DNA from: Bryobacteraceae bacterium
Lineage (GTDB): Bacteria > Acidobacteriota > Terriglobia > Bryobacterales > Bryobacteraceae
DNA: 64,000 nucleotides
Assembly (NCBI GenBank): GCA_029975915.1
Contig: JARKOC010000352.1
Coordinates: 310,001 to 374,000 of the forward strand
Reading direction: 5' to 3'
Shown here one piece after another: positions 43,995 to 52,382 of the stretch (positions are counted from its first letter, which is position 1; every line of letters begins with the position of its first letter). The notes beneath the pieces were generated by a model that ran no database searches, was not told the origin of the DNA, and saw only the letters and a list, made by a program, of their open reading frames with translations. A program made the position numbers and the translations under genes.

Positions 43995-45020
43995 CTTCGG
44001 GCGTAAGGCGAGCCCGCCCGATCGCGCCTTTTCCACTCGAACGAACCCGCCCGGCGGGATCTCCCTTGCCAGCACCAGACGGGCCAGAGGCTGCATCAGA
44101 CGGCGGTGGAGCGTGCGTTTCAGTTCACGGGCGCCGGAGGCTGGATCGGTCCCTTCCCGGATCAGAAATTCTCGCGCCTCGGAAGAGACCTCGATTGCGA
44201 ACGCCATTGGACCCAGGCGCGCGGCGACATTGCTCTCGATGGCGTCAATCTGTCGATCGAAGATCGTGGCGATGTGCGCCGGCGTCAGCGGATGGTAGAC
44301 CAGCAGATGGTCGATCCGGTTGACAAACTCCGGGGGAAATCGCCGCTTGACGGCTCGGAGCCCGGCGAGTTCCACACGGCCGTGGCAGGCATCGGGATCG
44401 TGGGGGAGAGACCTGCCGAAGCCAAATCCGCCGGATTGCGCTTTGCCGATCTCCCTGGCGCCGGCGTTGCTGGTCATGAAGATGAGACTGCGCTCGAAGT
44501 TGACTGATGTTCCGTCGCCGAGCCGCATCGCGGCCTTGTCGAGGACTCCGAGCAGGATCCGAATCAATGAGGGGGCGGCTTTCTCAATCTCGTCGAAGAG
44601 GATAATGCTCAATGGGCAGTGCTCGCTGGCCGAGGAAGCCAGCCGCTGCTGCGTGATCATCGGTTGGGTTTCGCGATGGCCAAGATAGCCGGGCGGCGCA
44701 CCGATGAGTTTGGCGACTTCATGCTCCATCTGGAACTCGCCACAATCGATGCGGACCAGCCGCGACGGCGAGCCGTGTAGGACATCGGCGAGGGCTTCCA
44801 CCGTATGCGTCTTCCCCGTCCCGGTTGGTCCGAGAAGCAGGAACACACCAGAGGGTCTGCCTGGAGGTGAAAGGCCTGCCTGGAAGATTTCGACAAATGG
44901 AGAGATGGCATCGACAGCATCGTCCTGTCCGATGACTCGGCGGCGCAATTCCGCGGCTAATTCGAGTGTCCCACTAAGACCAGTTTCGCGCGGGTCCGGC
45001 CGGATGGAAGTGACTTTCAT
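43971..45020 (-). CDS. Single-ring Clp/Hsp100-type AAA+ ATPase
   Basis: The 349-residue protein matches only the second (D2) AAA+ module of ClpA/B/C: RRRVIGQDDAVDAISPFV, Walker A GPTGTGKTH, Walker B SIILFDEIEKA, sensor 1 FMTSNAGA, arginine finger RFPPEFVNRID, and the D2 small domain ending ASGARELKRTLHRRLMQPL. There is no D1, N-domain, ClpP loop or zinc finger. It likely remodels proteins as a hexamer, but the adaptor is unknown. GGAG precedes the ATG at 45020. Confidence 0.88.
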   Translation of the reverse strand: MKVTSIRPDPRETGLSGTLELAAELRRRVIGQDDAVDAISPFVEIFQAGLSPPGRPSGVFLLLGPTGTGKTHTVEALADVLHGSPSRLVRIDCGEFQMEHEVAKLIGAPPGYLGHRETQPMITQQRLASSASEHCPLSIILFDEIEKAAPSLIRILLGVLDKAAMRLGDGTSVNFERSLIFMTSNAGAREIGKAQSGGFGFGRSLPHDPDACHGRVELAGLRAVKRRFPPEFVNRIDHLLVYHPLTPAHIATIFDRQIDAIESNVAARLGPMAFAIEVSSEAREFLIREGTDPASGARELKRTLHRRLMQPLARLVLAREIPPGGFVRVEKARSGGLALRPKLPRRVAS

Positions 45021-45129
45021 TGCGGCTCCAGGGGCAATTCCCCCGTGGGCGATTATAAGCACGGGATGAGGCGAATCCGGCGGCCTGAAGATGCCGTGAC
45101 ACGTGTGTTTTCGAAAATTAATGTACCGT

Positions 45130-46254
45130 CTAAGCTGTTAAGAATGAATGAATTGCCGATGCTATTCGACCGCTGGCATGTCCGTCTCCGAAAGGATTTT
45201 GAACAGCCGTGAACCGCCCCCGGCCAGGACCCGTTTCGAGCAGTTTGGCAACGGCTGGAACGATCCGTCGAGGCTCGGTTCCGACCAGTGTGGCGGTCCC
45301 GGCTTGGATAGCCTCCTGACGTTCCGTGGTGTCGCGCATGACAAGCACCGGCTTGCCGAGCGATGGCGCCTCTTCCTGGATGCCTCCAGAATCGGTAAGC
45401 AGGATTGATGCGCGGCTCATGAGGTCGACGAACGGTACATAGTCGAGCGGTTCGATCAGCGAAATTCCCGCAACCCCGGCCAAACGGCGGTTTACTACTG
45501 CACGCACATTCGGATTCGGGTGCACGGGGTAAATGATGTGGACGTCCGGGCGGGATGCAATTTCGATTAGTGCGTCGCAGATCTGCTCGAAGCCTTGGCC
45601 AAAGCTTTCACGGCGGTGGGCCGTAACCAGAATCATGCTCTTGCCGCCCGGAATATCGCCGGAATACCCTTGGAGCCTGCCTTGGGCGAGTTGTTGCCTG
45701 ACCCAAAGCAGTGCATCAATCCCGGTATTGCCGGTGATGTGGATCCTCCTGGTTTCAATTCCCTCCGCCTGAAGACGTTGTGCCGACTGGGAGGTGGGCG
45801 CGAAGTGGAGGCTGGCGAGATGCGCGGTCAGGACGCGGTTGAGTTCCTCGGGAAACGGTTCATCGAGATTCCCAGTGCGCAATCCGGCTTCAACGTGACC
45901 ACATGGGATGCGCCGGTAGAACGAGGCCAGGGAGGCGGCGAATGTGGTTGTCGTGTCACCCTGCACAACGACAAAGTCCGGGCTTACGGATTCGAGGACC
46001 GGATCAAGCCGGTCGAGGATTCTGGAAGTCAGCCCGGCCAGGCTTTGGTTGGCTGTCATGACCCCCAGATCGATGTCGGGCCTGATTGAGAATACTGCCA
46101 AGGCGGCGTCCAGCAGATCGCGGTGTTGGGCTGTGACACAGACCTTGACGTTGAAGAGGTCCGGTTGCGAACGCATTGCGCGGATCACAGGACTCAGCTT
46201 GATGGCTTCCGGTCGGGTACCGAAGACGATAAGGATATTCAGTGGATCCGGCAT
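45130..46254 (-). CDS. wecB: UDP-N-acetylglucosamine 2-epimerase (non-hydrolysing)
   Basis: The 374-residue GT-B-fold enzyme interconverts UDP-GlcNAc and UDP-ManNAc for surface polysaccharides. Diagnostic stretches are FGTRPEAIKLSPVI, VTAQHRDLLD, VQGDTTTTFAASL, HVEAGLRTGN, TGNTGIDALL, VTAHRRESFG, YPVHPNPNVR and DSGGIQEEAPSLGKPVLVMRDTTERQE. It is isolated from other polysaccharide genes here. infA lies 43 bases upstream on the same strand. Confidence 0.96.
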   Translation of the reverse strand: MPDPLNILIVFGTRPEAIKLSPVIRAMRSQPDLFNVKVCVTAQHRDLLDAALAVFSIRPDIDLGVMTANQSLAGLTSRILDRLDPVLESVSPDFVVVQGDTTTTFAASLASFYRRIPCGHVEAGLRTGNLDEPFPEELNRVLTAHLASLHFAPTSQSAQRLQAEGIETRRIHITGNTGIDALLWVRQQLAQGRLQGYSGDIPGGKSMILVTAHRRESFGQGFEQICDALIEIASRPDVHIIYPVHPNPNVRAVVNRRLAGVAGISLIEPLDYVPFVDLMSRASILLTDSGGIQEEAPSLGKPVLVMRDTTERQEAIQAGTATLVGTEPRRIVPAVAKLLETGPGRGRFTAVQNPFGDGHASGRIASAIHSFLTA

Positions 46255-46297
46255 CAGAACGGCGGCGTCTGGCGGGGGGCGTCACGCCCAGCCGTGG

Positions 46298-46516
46298 CTA
46301 TTTGTGGCGATAGGTGATGCGGCCCTTCGTAAGGTCGTAGGGCGACATTTCGATGGTGACACGATCGCCGGCGAGGACTCGGATCCGGTTGCGGCGCAGT
46401 TTACCAGCGAGGTGGGCGAGAATGGTTCTTTCACCATCCAGTTGAACGCTAAACAAGCCGCTGGGAAATTTCTCGACAACCACGCCAGTGACTTCGATGC
46501 AATCTTCCTTACTCAT
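46298..46516 (-). CDS. infA: Translation initiation factor IF-1
   Basis: This 72-residue S1/OB-fold protein reads [20 protein letters not shown], then [20 protein letters not shown], ending [23 protein letters not shown]. It deviates slightly from the canonical sequence ([20 protein letters not shown]), as extra-copy IF-1 proteins away from the ribosomal operons often do, so a second infA may exist elsewhere. AGGAGG lies 3 bases before the ATG. Confidence 0.93.
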   Translation of the reverse strand: MSKEDCIEVTGVVVEKFPSGLFSVQLDGERTILAHLAGKLRRNRIRVLAGDRVTIEMSPYDLTKGRITYRHK

Positions 46517-46632
46517 CGTCCTCCTGTCATTTCGTCCGCATGCCAGCGTTCGCGCAGGCGATCCACCGACATCCTGAGTATATCCAAAAGAAAGTGCGGT
46601 GTGAGCCGATAAGGAGGGACAGGTGTGCATGA

Positions 46633-47658
46633 ATGCCGAAGGACCTAATCACGTTGCGGGACTCATTGAGTCTCTATGAGAAGCAGGAGGATCTTCTCAA
46701 GGCGGCGCTGCGCTGCTATGGCTCCGCCTTGAGCGATGTCGAGCAACACATATTTCACCTCTACCCGAAGAAGCTCGGAATCGAACCGCCCAATTTCGAA
46801 AGAGAACGGCGGAAGGTGGCTGAAGGAATCGAGACCGATGAGCTTGAGCAGACCAAGCAGCGATTATCTAAAGAGTTAAGAGACGCTTCGGCCAGGCTGC
46901 AGGAGCAACTCGCTGGCACCGTTGAACTAAGCGAAGTCGTGTCGCTTTTGGAACAGACCGCGAAGTCTCTGAGGAGCGAAAGTGAAACGAGGGAGAAGGG
47001 TTTCACTGGGGTAGCCGAGTCACTCAAGTCGGCGACTCAGTGCCAGACGGTTGAGGAGTTGAAGGCCCGGCTTCAGACAGAGGTGGGACGAATCTCAAAA
47101 CTCGTCAGCGAGATGAAGCGTGAAAACGAGGCGCTGCTGATCGGCCTGGATAAAGAGATGGGCGACTACCGCCGCAAGCTGGATGAAGCGGAAAGGATGG
47201 CTCGCAGCGATGCGCTGACGGGATTGGAAAATCGGCGGGGGCTAGAGGCTCGCGTACGGCAATGCGCCAGCACCGGGATTCCCTACACCATCATGATCAT
47301 CGACTTGAACCGTTTCAAGCTGGTGAACGACAAGTTCGGGCACGTTGTGGGCGACCGGCTCCTGGCGGCCTTTGGCGGCCGGTTGAAGTCGGTGCTAACG
47401 ATGAACGATCACCCGGCAAGGTGGGGAGGAGATGAATTTGTGGTGTTGATGGAGGCGGGTTTGCGGGACGCGATCTCGCGCGCAAGACTGATCGAGCAGC
47501 ATCTGAAAGGGGTGTACAGGATAGAAGGTGTGTCGGGGCCGCTTTGCCTGGAGATCTCAGTCTCGATCGGACTGGCTGAAGCCAGGATGGGCGAGACAGT
47601 GGAACAGGTGTTTGCACGCGCCGATTCTCTGCTGTACCGGGAGAAGCACAAAGCCTGA
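46633..47658 (+). CDS. GGDEF diguanylate cyclase with coiled-coil N-terminus
   Basis: The 341-residue cytoplasmic protein has a long helical N-terminal region (about 1-190, rich in Glu and Lys, predicted coiled coil) and a C-terminal GGDEF domain: [35 protein letters not shown] and the active-site [10 protein letters not shown], followed by SVSIGLAEA. It makes cyclic di-GMP. No RxxD inhibitory site is seen before the GGDEF motif. The N-terminal region probably drives dimerisation. It is the first of a plus-strand run with an SDR and a sulfatase. Confidence 0.92.
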   Translation: MPKDLITLRDSLSLYEKQEDLLKAALRCYGSALSDVEQHIFHLYPKKLGIEPPNFERERRKVAEGIETDELEQTKQRLSKELRDASARLQEQLAGTVELSEVVSLLEQTAKSLRSESETREKGFTGVAESLKSATQCQTVEELKARLQTEVGRISKLVSEMKRENEALLIGLDKEMGDYRRKLDEAERMARSDALTGLENRRGLEARVRQCASTGIPYTIMIIDLNRFKLVNDKFGHVVGDRLLAAFGGRLKSVLTMNDHPARWGGDEFVVLMEAGLRDAISRARLIEQHLKGVYRIEGVSGPLCLEISVSIGLAEARMGETVEQVFARADSLLYREKHKA

Positions 47659-47704
47659 TGACGCCTCCGGTCCTGTTACCATCGGGGTGGAGACGAACCG
47701 CGTT

Positions 47705-48541
47705 GTGCGTTCTTACCAGGACAAAGTAGTTTTGATTACCGGCGCTGGCCGTGGAATCGGCAAGAGACTGGCGCTGGGTTTTGCGAGAGCGAGGGCGAAG
47801 GTCGGGCTGCTGGCCCGGACAAAGGCGGAACTGGATCTGGCGGATCTTGAGATTGAGCACGCGGGTGGCGTGTCTCTCCGGCTGAGGGCGGACGTGCGCG
47901 ATAGCGGCCAATTGCAGGCAGCCGTGGAACGCTTGCGTTCGCAGTACGGCGAGATCGATGTGCTTATCTGTGCCGCAGGAGTCCAGGGTCCAATTGGGCC
48001 CGTGGCCACAGTCAATCCGAAGCAATGGACCGAAGTGCTGGACGTGAACCTTGGCGGGACGATGCGTGCATGCCGCGCGGTGCTGCCGTCAATGATCGAG
48101 AACCGCCACGGCAAGATCATCATCCTGGTGGGCGGTGGCGCTGAAGAACCTAGGCCGAATTTTTCTGCCTACGCGGCGTCCAAGGCGGCATTGGTGCGTT
48201 TCGCCGAAACCCTGGCTCAAGAGGTCAGCGAGGCCAACATCCAGGTGAACTGCATGGATCCAGGGGCGACCTACACCAACATGACGGATGAGATTGTCCG
48301 GGCCGGCGATGCGGCTGGTTGGCGGGAGGTCCAGATGGCGACCGAGGTCCGGCGCAATGGGGGCACGCCACCGGAGAGGCAACTGCATTTAGCCATGTTC
48401 CTGGCGTCGGAGAAGTCCAATCACATCAGCGGAAGGCTGATCAGTGTTGAGGATAACTGGCGCAAACTGGAACAAAAGAACCTGGCGCAGAACTTGTTCA
48501 CCCTCCGGAGGTGGACCAAGGCTGGCGCGATCACCGGCTAA
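47705..48541 (+). CDS. SDR-family protein lacking the catalytic Ser
   Basis: The 278-residue protein has a standard cofactor loop (VLITGAGRGIGKRLA), CAAGVQGPIG and SAYAASKAAL with Tyr and Lys. In homologs the strand before the active site reads LSGGGA; here it is LVGGGA, so the catalytic Ser is Val. It may therefore be weak or have another role. The start is uncertain: GTG 47705 (12 bases after GGAG) or GTG 47687. It lies just after the diguanylate cyclase and 39 bases before a sulfatase. Confidence 0.85.
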   Translation: MRSYQDKVVLITGAGRGIGKRLALGFARARAKVGLLARTKAELDLADLEIEHAGGVSLRLRADVRDSGQLQAAVERLRSQYGEIDVLICAAGVQGPIGPVATVNPKQWTEVLDVNLGGTMRACRAVLPSMIENRHGKIIILVGGGAEEPRPNFSAYAASKAALVRFAETLAQEVSEANIQVNCMDPGATYTNMTDEIVRAGDAAGWREVQMATEVRRNGGTPPERQLHLAMFLASEKSNHISGRLISVEDNWRKLEQKNLAQNLFTLRRWTKAGAITG

Positions 48542-48580
48542 GCGGCGCCGGGTGTGCTAAGAAGGTTGGCGGAGCCTTCG

Positions 48581-49963
48581 ATGACGATCACGAGAAGAAG
48601 CGCGGCGGCCGCTTTGGCCTGTGGGCCTTTTATCCACATTCGGGCGGGAGCCGGCCAAGGGCCCAACCTCCTCTTGTTCTTCCCGGACCAGTGGCGGCCA
48701 GACTGGACCGGTTTGACAAAGGGGCTTGACGTCCAGACTCCCAACCTGGAACGGCTCGCTGAACGCGGCATCCGGTTTACGCAGGCGGTGGTGCCGTCTC
48801 CGCTCTGCGCGCCATCGCGGGCTTGCCTGGCATCGGGGCGCGAATACGAAAACTGCCGCGTACCCAGCAACCAGGCCGACTACCCAGCGGATGCGCCAAC
48901 GATGTACGGGAGGCTGCGCGACGCAGGCTATCACGTCATGGGCTGCGGCAAGCTGGATCTCCACAAGAAGGCCAAAGATTGGGGACTCGATGGGAAGCGG
49001 CGGATGAAGGAGTGGGGCTTCTCGGAGATGATCGACAACGCCGGCAAGGGGGACGCCGTCAACAGTGGCGCCGTCACCCCGAAAGACCCGTACATGGCCA
49101 TGCTTCACCGGCGCAATCTGGCCCAGGCTCACGTCGAGGATTTCGACAGAAGGCGGAGGAGCTATGCAGTGACTTCTCCGACGCCTCTGCCCGACGACGC
49201 CTATTGCGACAACTATGTGGGATCGAATGCGCTCGAATTGCTCGGGCGCGCGCCGCGCAACGCGCCCTGGTTCATGGCGATCAATTTCACAGGTCCGCAT
49301 GCGCCGATGGACATCACTGCGTCGATGGAGCCGGGCGTTCGAGGGCGGCGGTTCGCGCCAGCGCGCGGCAACAAAGAGTTCGACGCGGCGACACACGAGC
49401 GCATCCGGCAGAACTACACGGCGATGGTCGAGAACCTCGACCGGTGGTTGGGGCGGATGGTGGAAGAAATCAGATCACGCGGCGAGTTGGAGCGGACGCT
49501 GATCGTGGTGTCGAGTGACCACGGCGAGATGCTGGGGGACCACGGATTGTGGGGGAAGTCAGTCCCTTGGCAGGAGTCGATCGGGGTGCCACTCGTGATG
49601 GCGGGCCCGGGCGTCAACTCCGGCCGGGTCGTCAATGACCCCACGACGATTCTCGATCTGACGGCGACCTTCCTGGATTATGCCCGGGCCAAGCCGCTGC
49701 CGGAGATGGAGAGCTTGTCGTTGCGGGCGCAATTGGAGGGACGGGGCAGGGCCCGGCGCAGATTCGTGCGTTCTGGGTTGGGGCCGTGGCGTGCGGTGAT
49801 CGAAGACAGGTACAAGCTGGTTTCCGGCTACGGGGAGAAGAAACGAATGCTATTTGACCTGCGTGACGACCCTTACGAGGAGCGTGACATCGCCGGGTCG
49901 AAGTCGCGGCTTGCTGACCGTCTCGAAACCCTCATTCGTAGCGCAGCGCCTCGGTCGGATTGA
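48581..49963 (+). CDS. Type I (S1) sulfatase, exported (second copy)
   Basis: The 460-residue enzyme has a Tat-like leader (MTITRRSAAAALACGPF), LLLFFPDQWRPD, the formylglycine motif CAPSRACL (Cys76), GCGKLDLH and SSDHGEMLGDHGLWGK. It is unrelated in detail to the sulfatase at 7.4 kb, so a different sulfated substrate is likely. GGAG lies 6 bases before the ATG. The last 32 bases overlap the end of the convergent permease gene. Confidence 0.92.
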   Translation: MTITRRSAAAALACGPFIHIRAGAGQGPNLLLFFPDQWRPDWTGLTKGLDVQTPNLERLAERGIRFTQAVVPSPLCAPSRACLASGREYENCRVPSNQADYPADAPTMYGRLRDAGYHVMGCGKLDLHKKAKDWGLDGKRRMKEWGFSEMIDNAGKGDAVNSGAVTPKDPYMAMLHRRNLAQAHVEDFDRRRRSYAVTSPTPLPDDAYCDNYVGSNALELLGRAPRNAPWFMAINFTGPHAPMDITASMEPGVRGRRFAPARGNKEFDAATHERIRQNYTAMVENLDRWLGRMVEEIRSRGELERTLIVVSSDHGEMLGDHGLWGKSVPWQESIGVPLVMAGPGVNSGRVVNDPTTILDLTATFLDYARAKPLPEMESLSLRAQLEGRGRARRRFVRSGLGPWRAVIEDRYKLVSGYGEKKRMLFDLRDDPYEERDIAGSKSRLADRLETLIRSAAPRSD

Positions 49964-51137
49964 GCCTGGCCGCGCGATTGGCAGGCAGAGTCCCGAAGAT
50001 CAGACCCACTAAAACCGAAACTCCGAGAGAGGAGGCGATGGCAAGCCCCGAAACCGGGATCTTCACTTCAGGGAAGAAAATGCCCGCCGTCACCGGCACG
50101 GCCACGCCGAGCAGCGTCCCGAGCACTCCGCCGCTAACGCTGATCAGGACAGCCTCGATCATGAACTGCATTTGGACATAGCGGCGCGTCGCGCCAATGG
50201 CCATGCGGACTCCGATCTCCCGGGTTCGCTCGGTCACCGTCACCAGCATGATGTTCATGATGCCAATGCCGGAAATCACCAGCGCAATGGCCGCGACCAG
50301 CAGCAGGACGATAGTGAGGATGAGCGAAATGGACTTCGCCGTATCGAGGATGGCGGAGAGATTTTCGACACGGTAGCGCGCGCCGGGGCGGTGCCGGCCT
50401 TCGATGATGCGCCGCACCTGTTCAGTGAGCGGAACCACATCGGCCGCACTGCGCGCCTTCACATAGAGCGGATCGATCCGCTCGATCGGTGCGAAGTAGC
50501 GCATGACCGAAATCGGCAGAACGAGGGTCTCGCGCGTGAGTTCTGAAAGACCGAAACTGTCGTTGCGCTCCTTGAAGACTCCTATGACGGTGAACTGGAT
50601 TCGGTGAATCTTCACCGGACGGCCGACGGCGGCCTCGGGGCTGCCATAGAGGCGGGTGGCGAGATCGGAGGTCATCAGCGCGACCTTGGATCGCAGCTCC
50701 GTGTCTGATGTGTCGATGAAGCGGCCGGCGACGATCAGCAGATCGCGGATGAGCGCGTAATCGCCATCAACCCCCAGCAGCGTGACATCCTGTTCGCGGC
50801 CGCCCATGAAGGCCCGGTCGTAGCCTGGCTGAACTCCTGTCGCGGCGACGATAGACGATCCAAGCTGAGCGCGGATGGCCTCGACATCGGCCGTCTTGAT
50901 GTAGTCGGCATCCACGGTCCGGCCGGTCACCTGCGCGCCTTCGTAATAGGCGTACACCATATTCGAACCGATCGAAGAGATCTGGTCGAGAATGTACTCA
51001 CGCGAGGTCAGCGAGATGGTGACGACAAGGATGACACTGGCGTTGCCGATGACGAGGCCAAGGGCCGTGAGCAGGGTTCGCAGGCGATTGGAGCGCAGCG
51101 CGTCCAAACTAAACCGGAATGCGTCGCGTAACTCCAT
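49932..51137 (-). CDS. FtsX/MacB-type ABC transporter permease (third)
   Basis: The 401-residue permease has an N-terminal helix (RTLLTALGLVIGNASVILVV), a periplasmic domain, and three C-terminal helices with LVISGIGIMNIMLVTV and VTERTREIGVRMAIGA, ending EALRYE. No ATPase gene is adjacent. It lies 134 bases downstream of a DUF4097 lipoprotein on the same strand. With the pair at 27.7-30.2 kb this makes three MacB-like permeases without ATPases in one window. Confidence 0.93.
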   Translation of the reverse strand: MELRDAFRFSLDALRSNRLRTLLTALGLVIGNASVILVVTISLTSREYILDQISSIGSNMVYAYYEGAQVTGRTVDADYIKTADVEAIRAQLGSSIVAATGVQPGYDRAFMGGREQDVTLLGVDGDYALIRDLLIVAGRFIDTSDTELRSKVALMTSDLATRLYGSPEAAVGRPVKIHRIQFTVIGVFKERNDSFGLSELTRETLVLPISVMRYFAPIERIDPLYVKARSAADVVPLTEQVRRIIEGRHRPGARYRVENLSAILDTAKSISLILTIVLLLVAAIALVISGIGIMNIMLVTVTERTREIGVRMAIGATRRYVQMQFMIEAVLISVSGGVLGTLLGVAVPVTAGIFFPEVKIPVSGLAIASSLGVSVLVGLIFGTLPANRAARLNPTEALRYE

Positions 51138-51271
51138 CCATATTCAGTGTAGCGGCTGGTGAAACCCGGACTTCCCGGTGCGTGGCATGCGGGGTGCCTG
51201 GGAAGAGGGAGGTCCTCAGCCGGGCACGGCGCCTTTCGGGGCGCGCACGAGAGGGTCTTTTCGGCCGCGCC

Positions 51272-52207
51272 TCACCGTTTCAGTAGCCGGATGGAGCCAT
51301 TGGATGTGGACAGGTCAAGGACCGGTCCCCCGTTGCCGAGGCGCCCTTCCAGCCTGGTCTTCGACATCGTTTTTGTGGTGATCTCGAACTCCGATGTGAT
51401 GGAACCGTTCGAGGTCCTCGCCTGAACTTCCGCGTTGACCGCCGCGGGCAGACGGACATTAATGCTTCCGTTCGAGGTGTCGGCCACGACCGGGTTGCTG
51501 TTGTACTTTGCCATCGTGAGGTTAATGGATGAGTTCGACGTATCGAGCCTCAGCGAGCGCCCTGAGTCAAGTTCCTCGATGTTCACGTCGATCGGCCCAT
51601 TCGAGGTGTCGGCAGAAAAGTTGCCGCGGATGCCCTCGGCGCGAATCCGGCCATTCGACGTCTTCAAAACGGCTGCGCCGCTGAACTCGGTTACTTCGAT
51701 TGGGCCGTTGGAGGTCGTCGCCTCCACGTCGCCGCTCATGCCCCACAGGCGCATCGACCCATTTGATGTCTTGAGGCGGGCCGGCCCGATCAGACTTTCG
51801 GCCCGGATGGCGCCGTTCGAGGTCTCAACGCGCTCGATGGTGATCTTCTTCGGCACTCGGAGGACGAACTTCGCGCCGCAATTGCAGTTGCGCTCCACCG
51901 GGCGGATGGCGCGCAGCCGTAGGTACGTTGGTTCGGAAACCGCATCGATCTTCAGATTCTCCATGTTCTCGCGGCGCGCGGCATACTTGGTCCCGGTGAC
52001 TTCCACCGAGTCCTTGTCCCAGCCGACGATCTCGACCGAACCATTGAAGCTCTCCAGGAAGAGCCGCCCACCCGGATCGAGTTTGTAGGTGTAGGCGAAG
52101 TCTTCCTTGTAACGATTGGAATCGCCCCAATCCGACGGATCAATCTCGCAACCGGCCAGGCTGATGCAGCCTAGCAGGGCCGCGAAAACGGCTGACTTGT
52201 GCTTCAT
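51272..52207 (-). CDS. DUF4097 beta-helix lipoprotein with nine TSNG repeats
   Basis: This 311-residue protein has a lipoprotein signal (MKHKSAVFAALLGCISLAGC, lipobox LAGC). It then holds nine units of about 20 residues, each centred on TSNG followed by a hydrophobic position (ETSNGAIRAE, KTSNGSMRLW, TTSNGPIEVT and so on; one unit is TSNS). This is the DUF4097 pattern, thought to fold as a right-handed beta-helix. Members are often linked to envelope regulation, but the function is not established. GGGAGAG precedes the ATG at 52207. Confidence 0.88.
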   Translation of the reverse strand: MKHKSAVFAALLGCISLAGCEIDPSDWGDSNRYKEDFAYTYKLDPGGRLFLESFNGSVEIVGWDKDSVEVTGTKYAARRENMENLKIDAVSEPTYLRLRAIRPVERNCNCGAKFVLRVPKKITIERVETSNGAIRAESLIGPARLKTSNGSMRLWGMSGDVEATTSNGPIEVTEFSGAAVLKTSNGRIRAEGIRGNFSADTSNGPIDVNIEELDSGRSLRLDTSNSSINLTMAKYNSNPVVADTSNGSINVRLPAAVNAEVQARTSNGSITSEFEITTKTMSKTRLEGRLGNGGPVLDLSTSNGSIRLLKR

Positions 52208-52382
52208 TGCCGAAACTCTCCCTTGTCCACGATTTTGGCGCGTGCCTTGAACACTCGGCCGGCGGGTGATCGCCGGAATGGCGCGGCCGGTCACACTGTT
52301 CTGAACGCAATCGGCGGGTACATTGTTCAAACTAATGTTGCGGGGGATCTGGCATAAGCCCCCATGCTAGATTGAGAGTACG

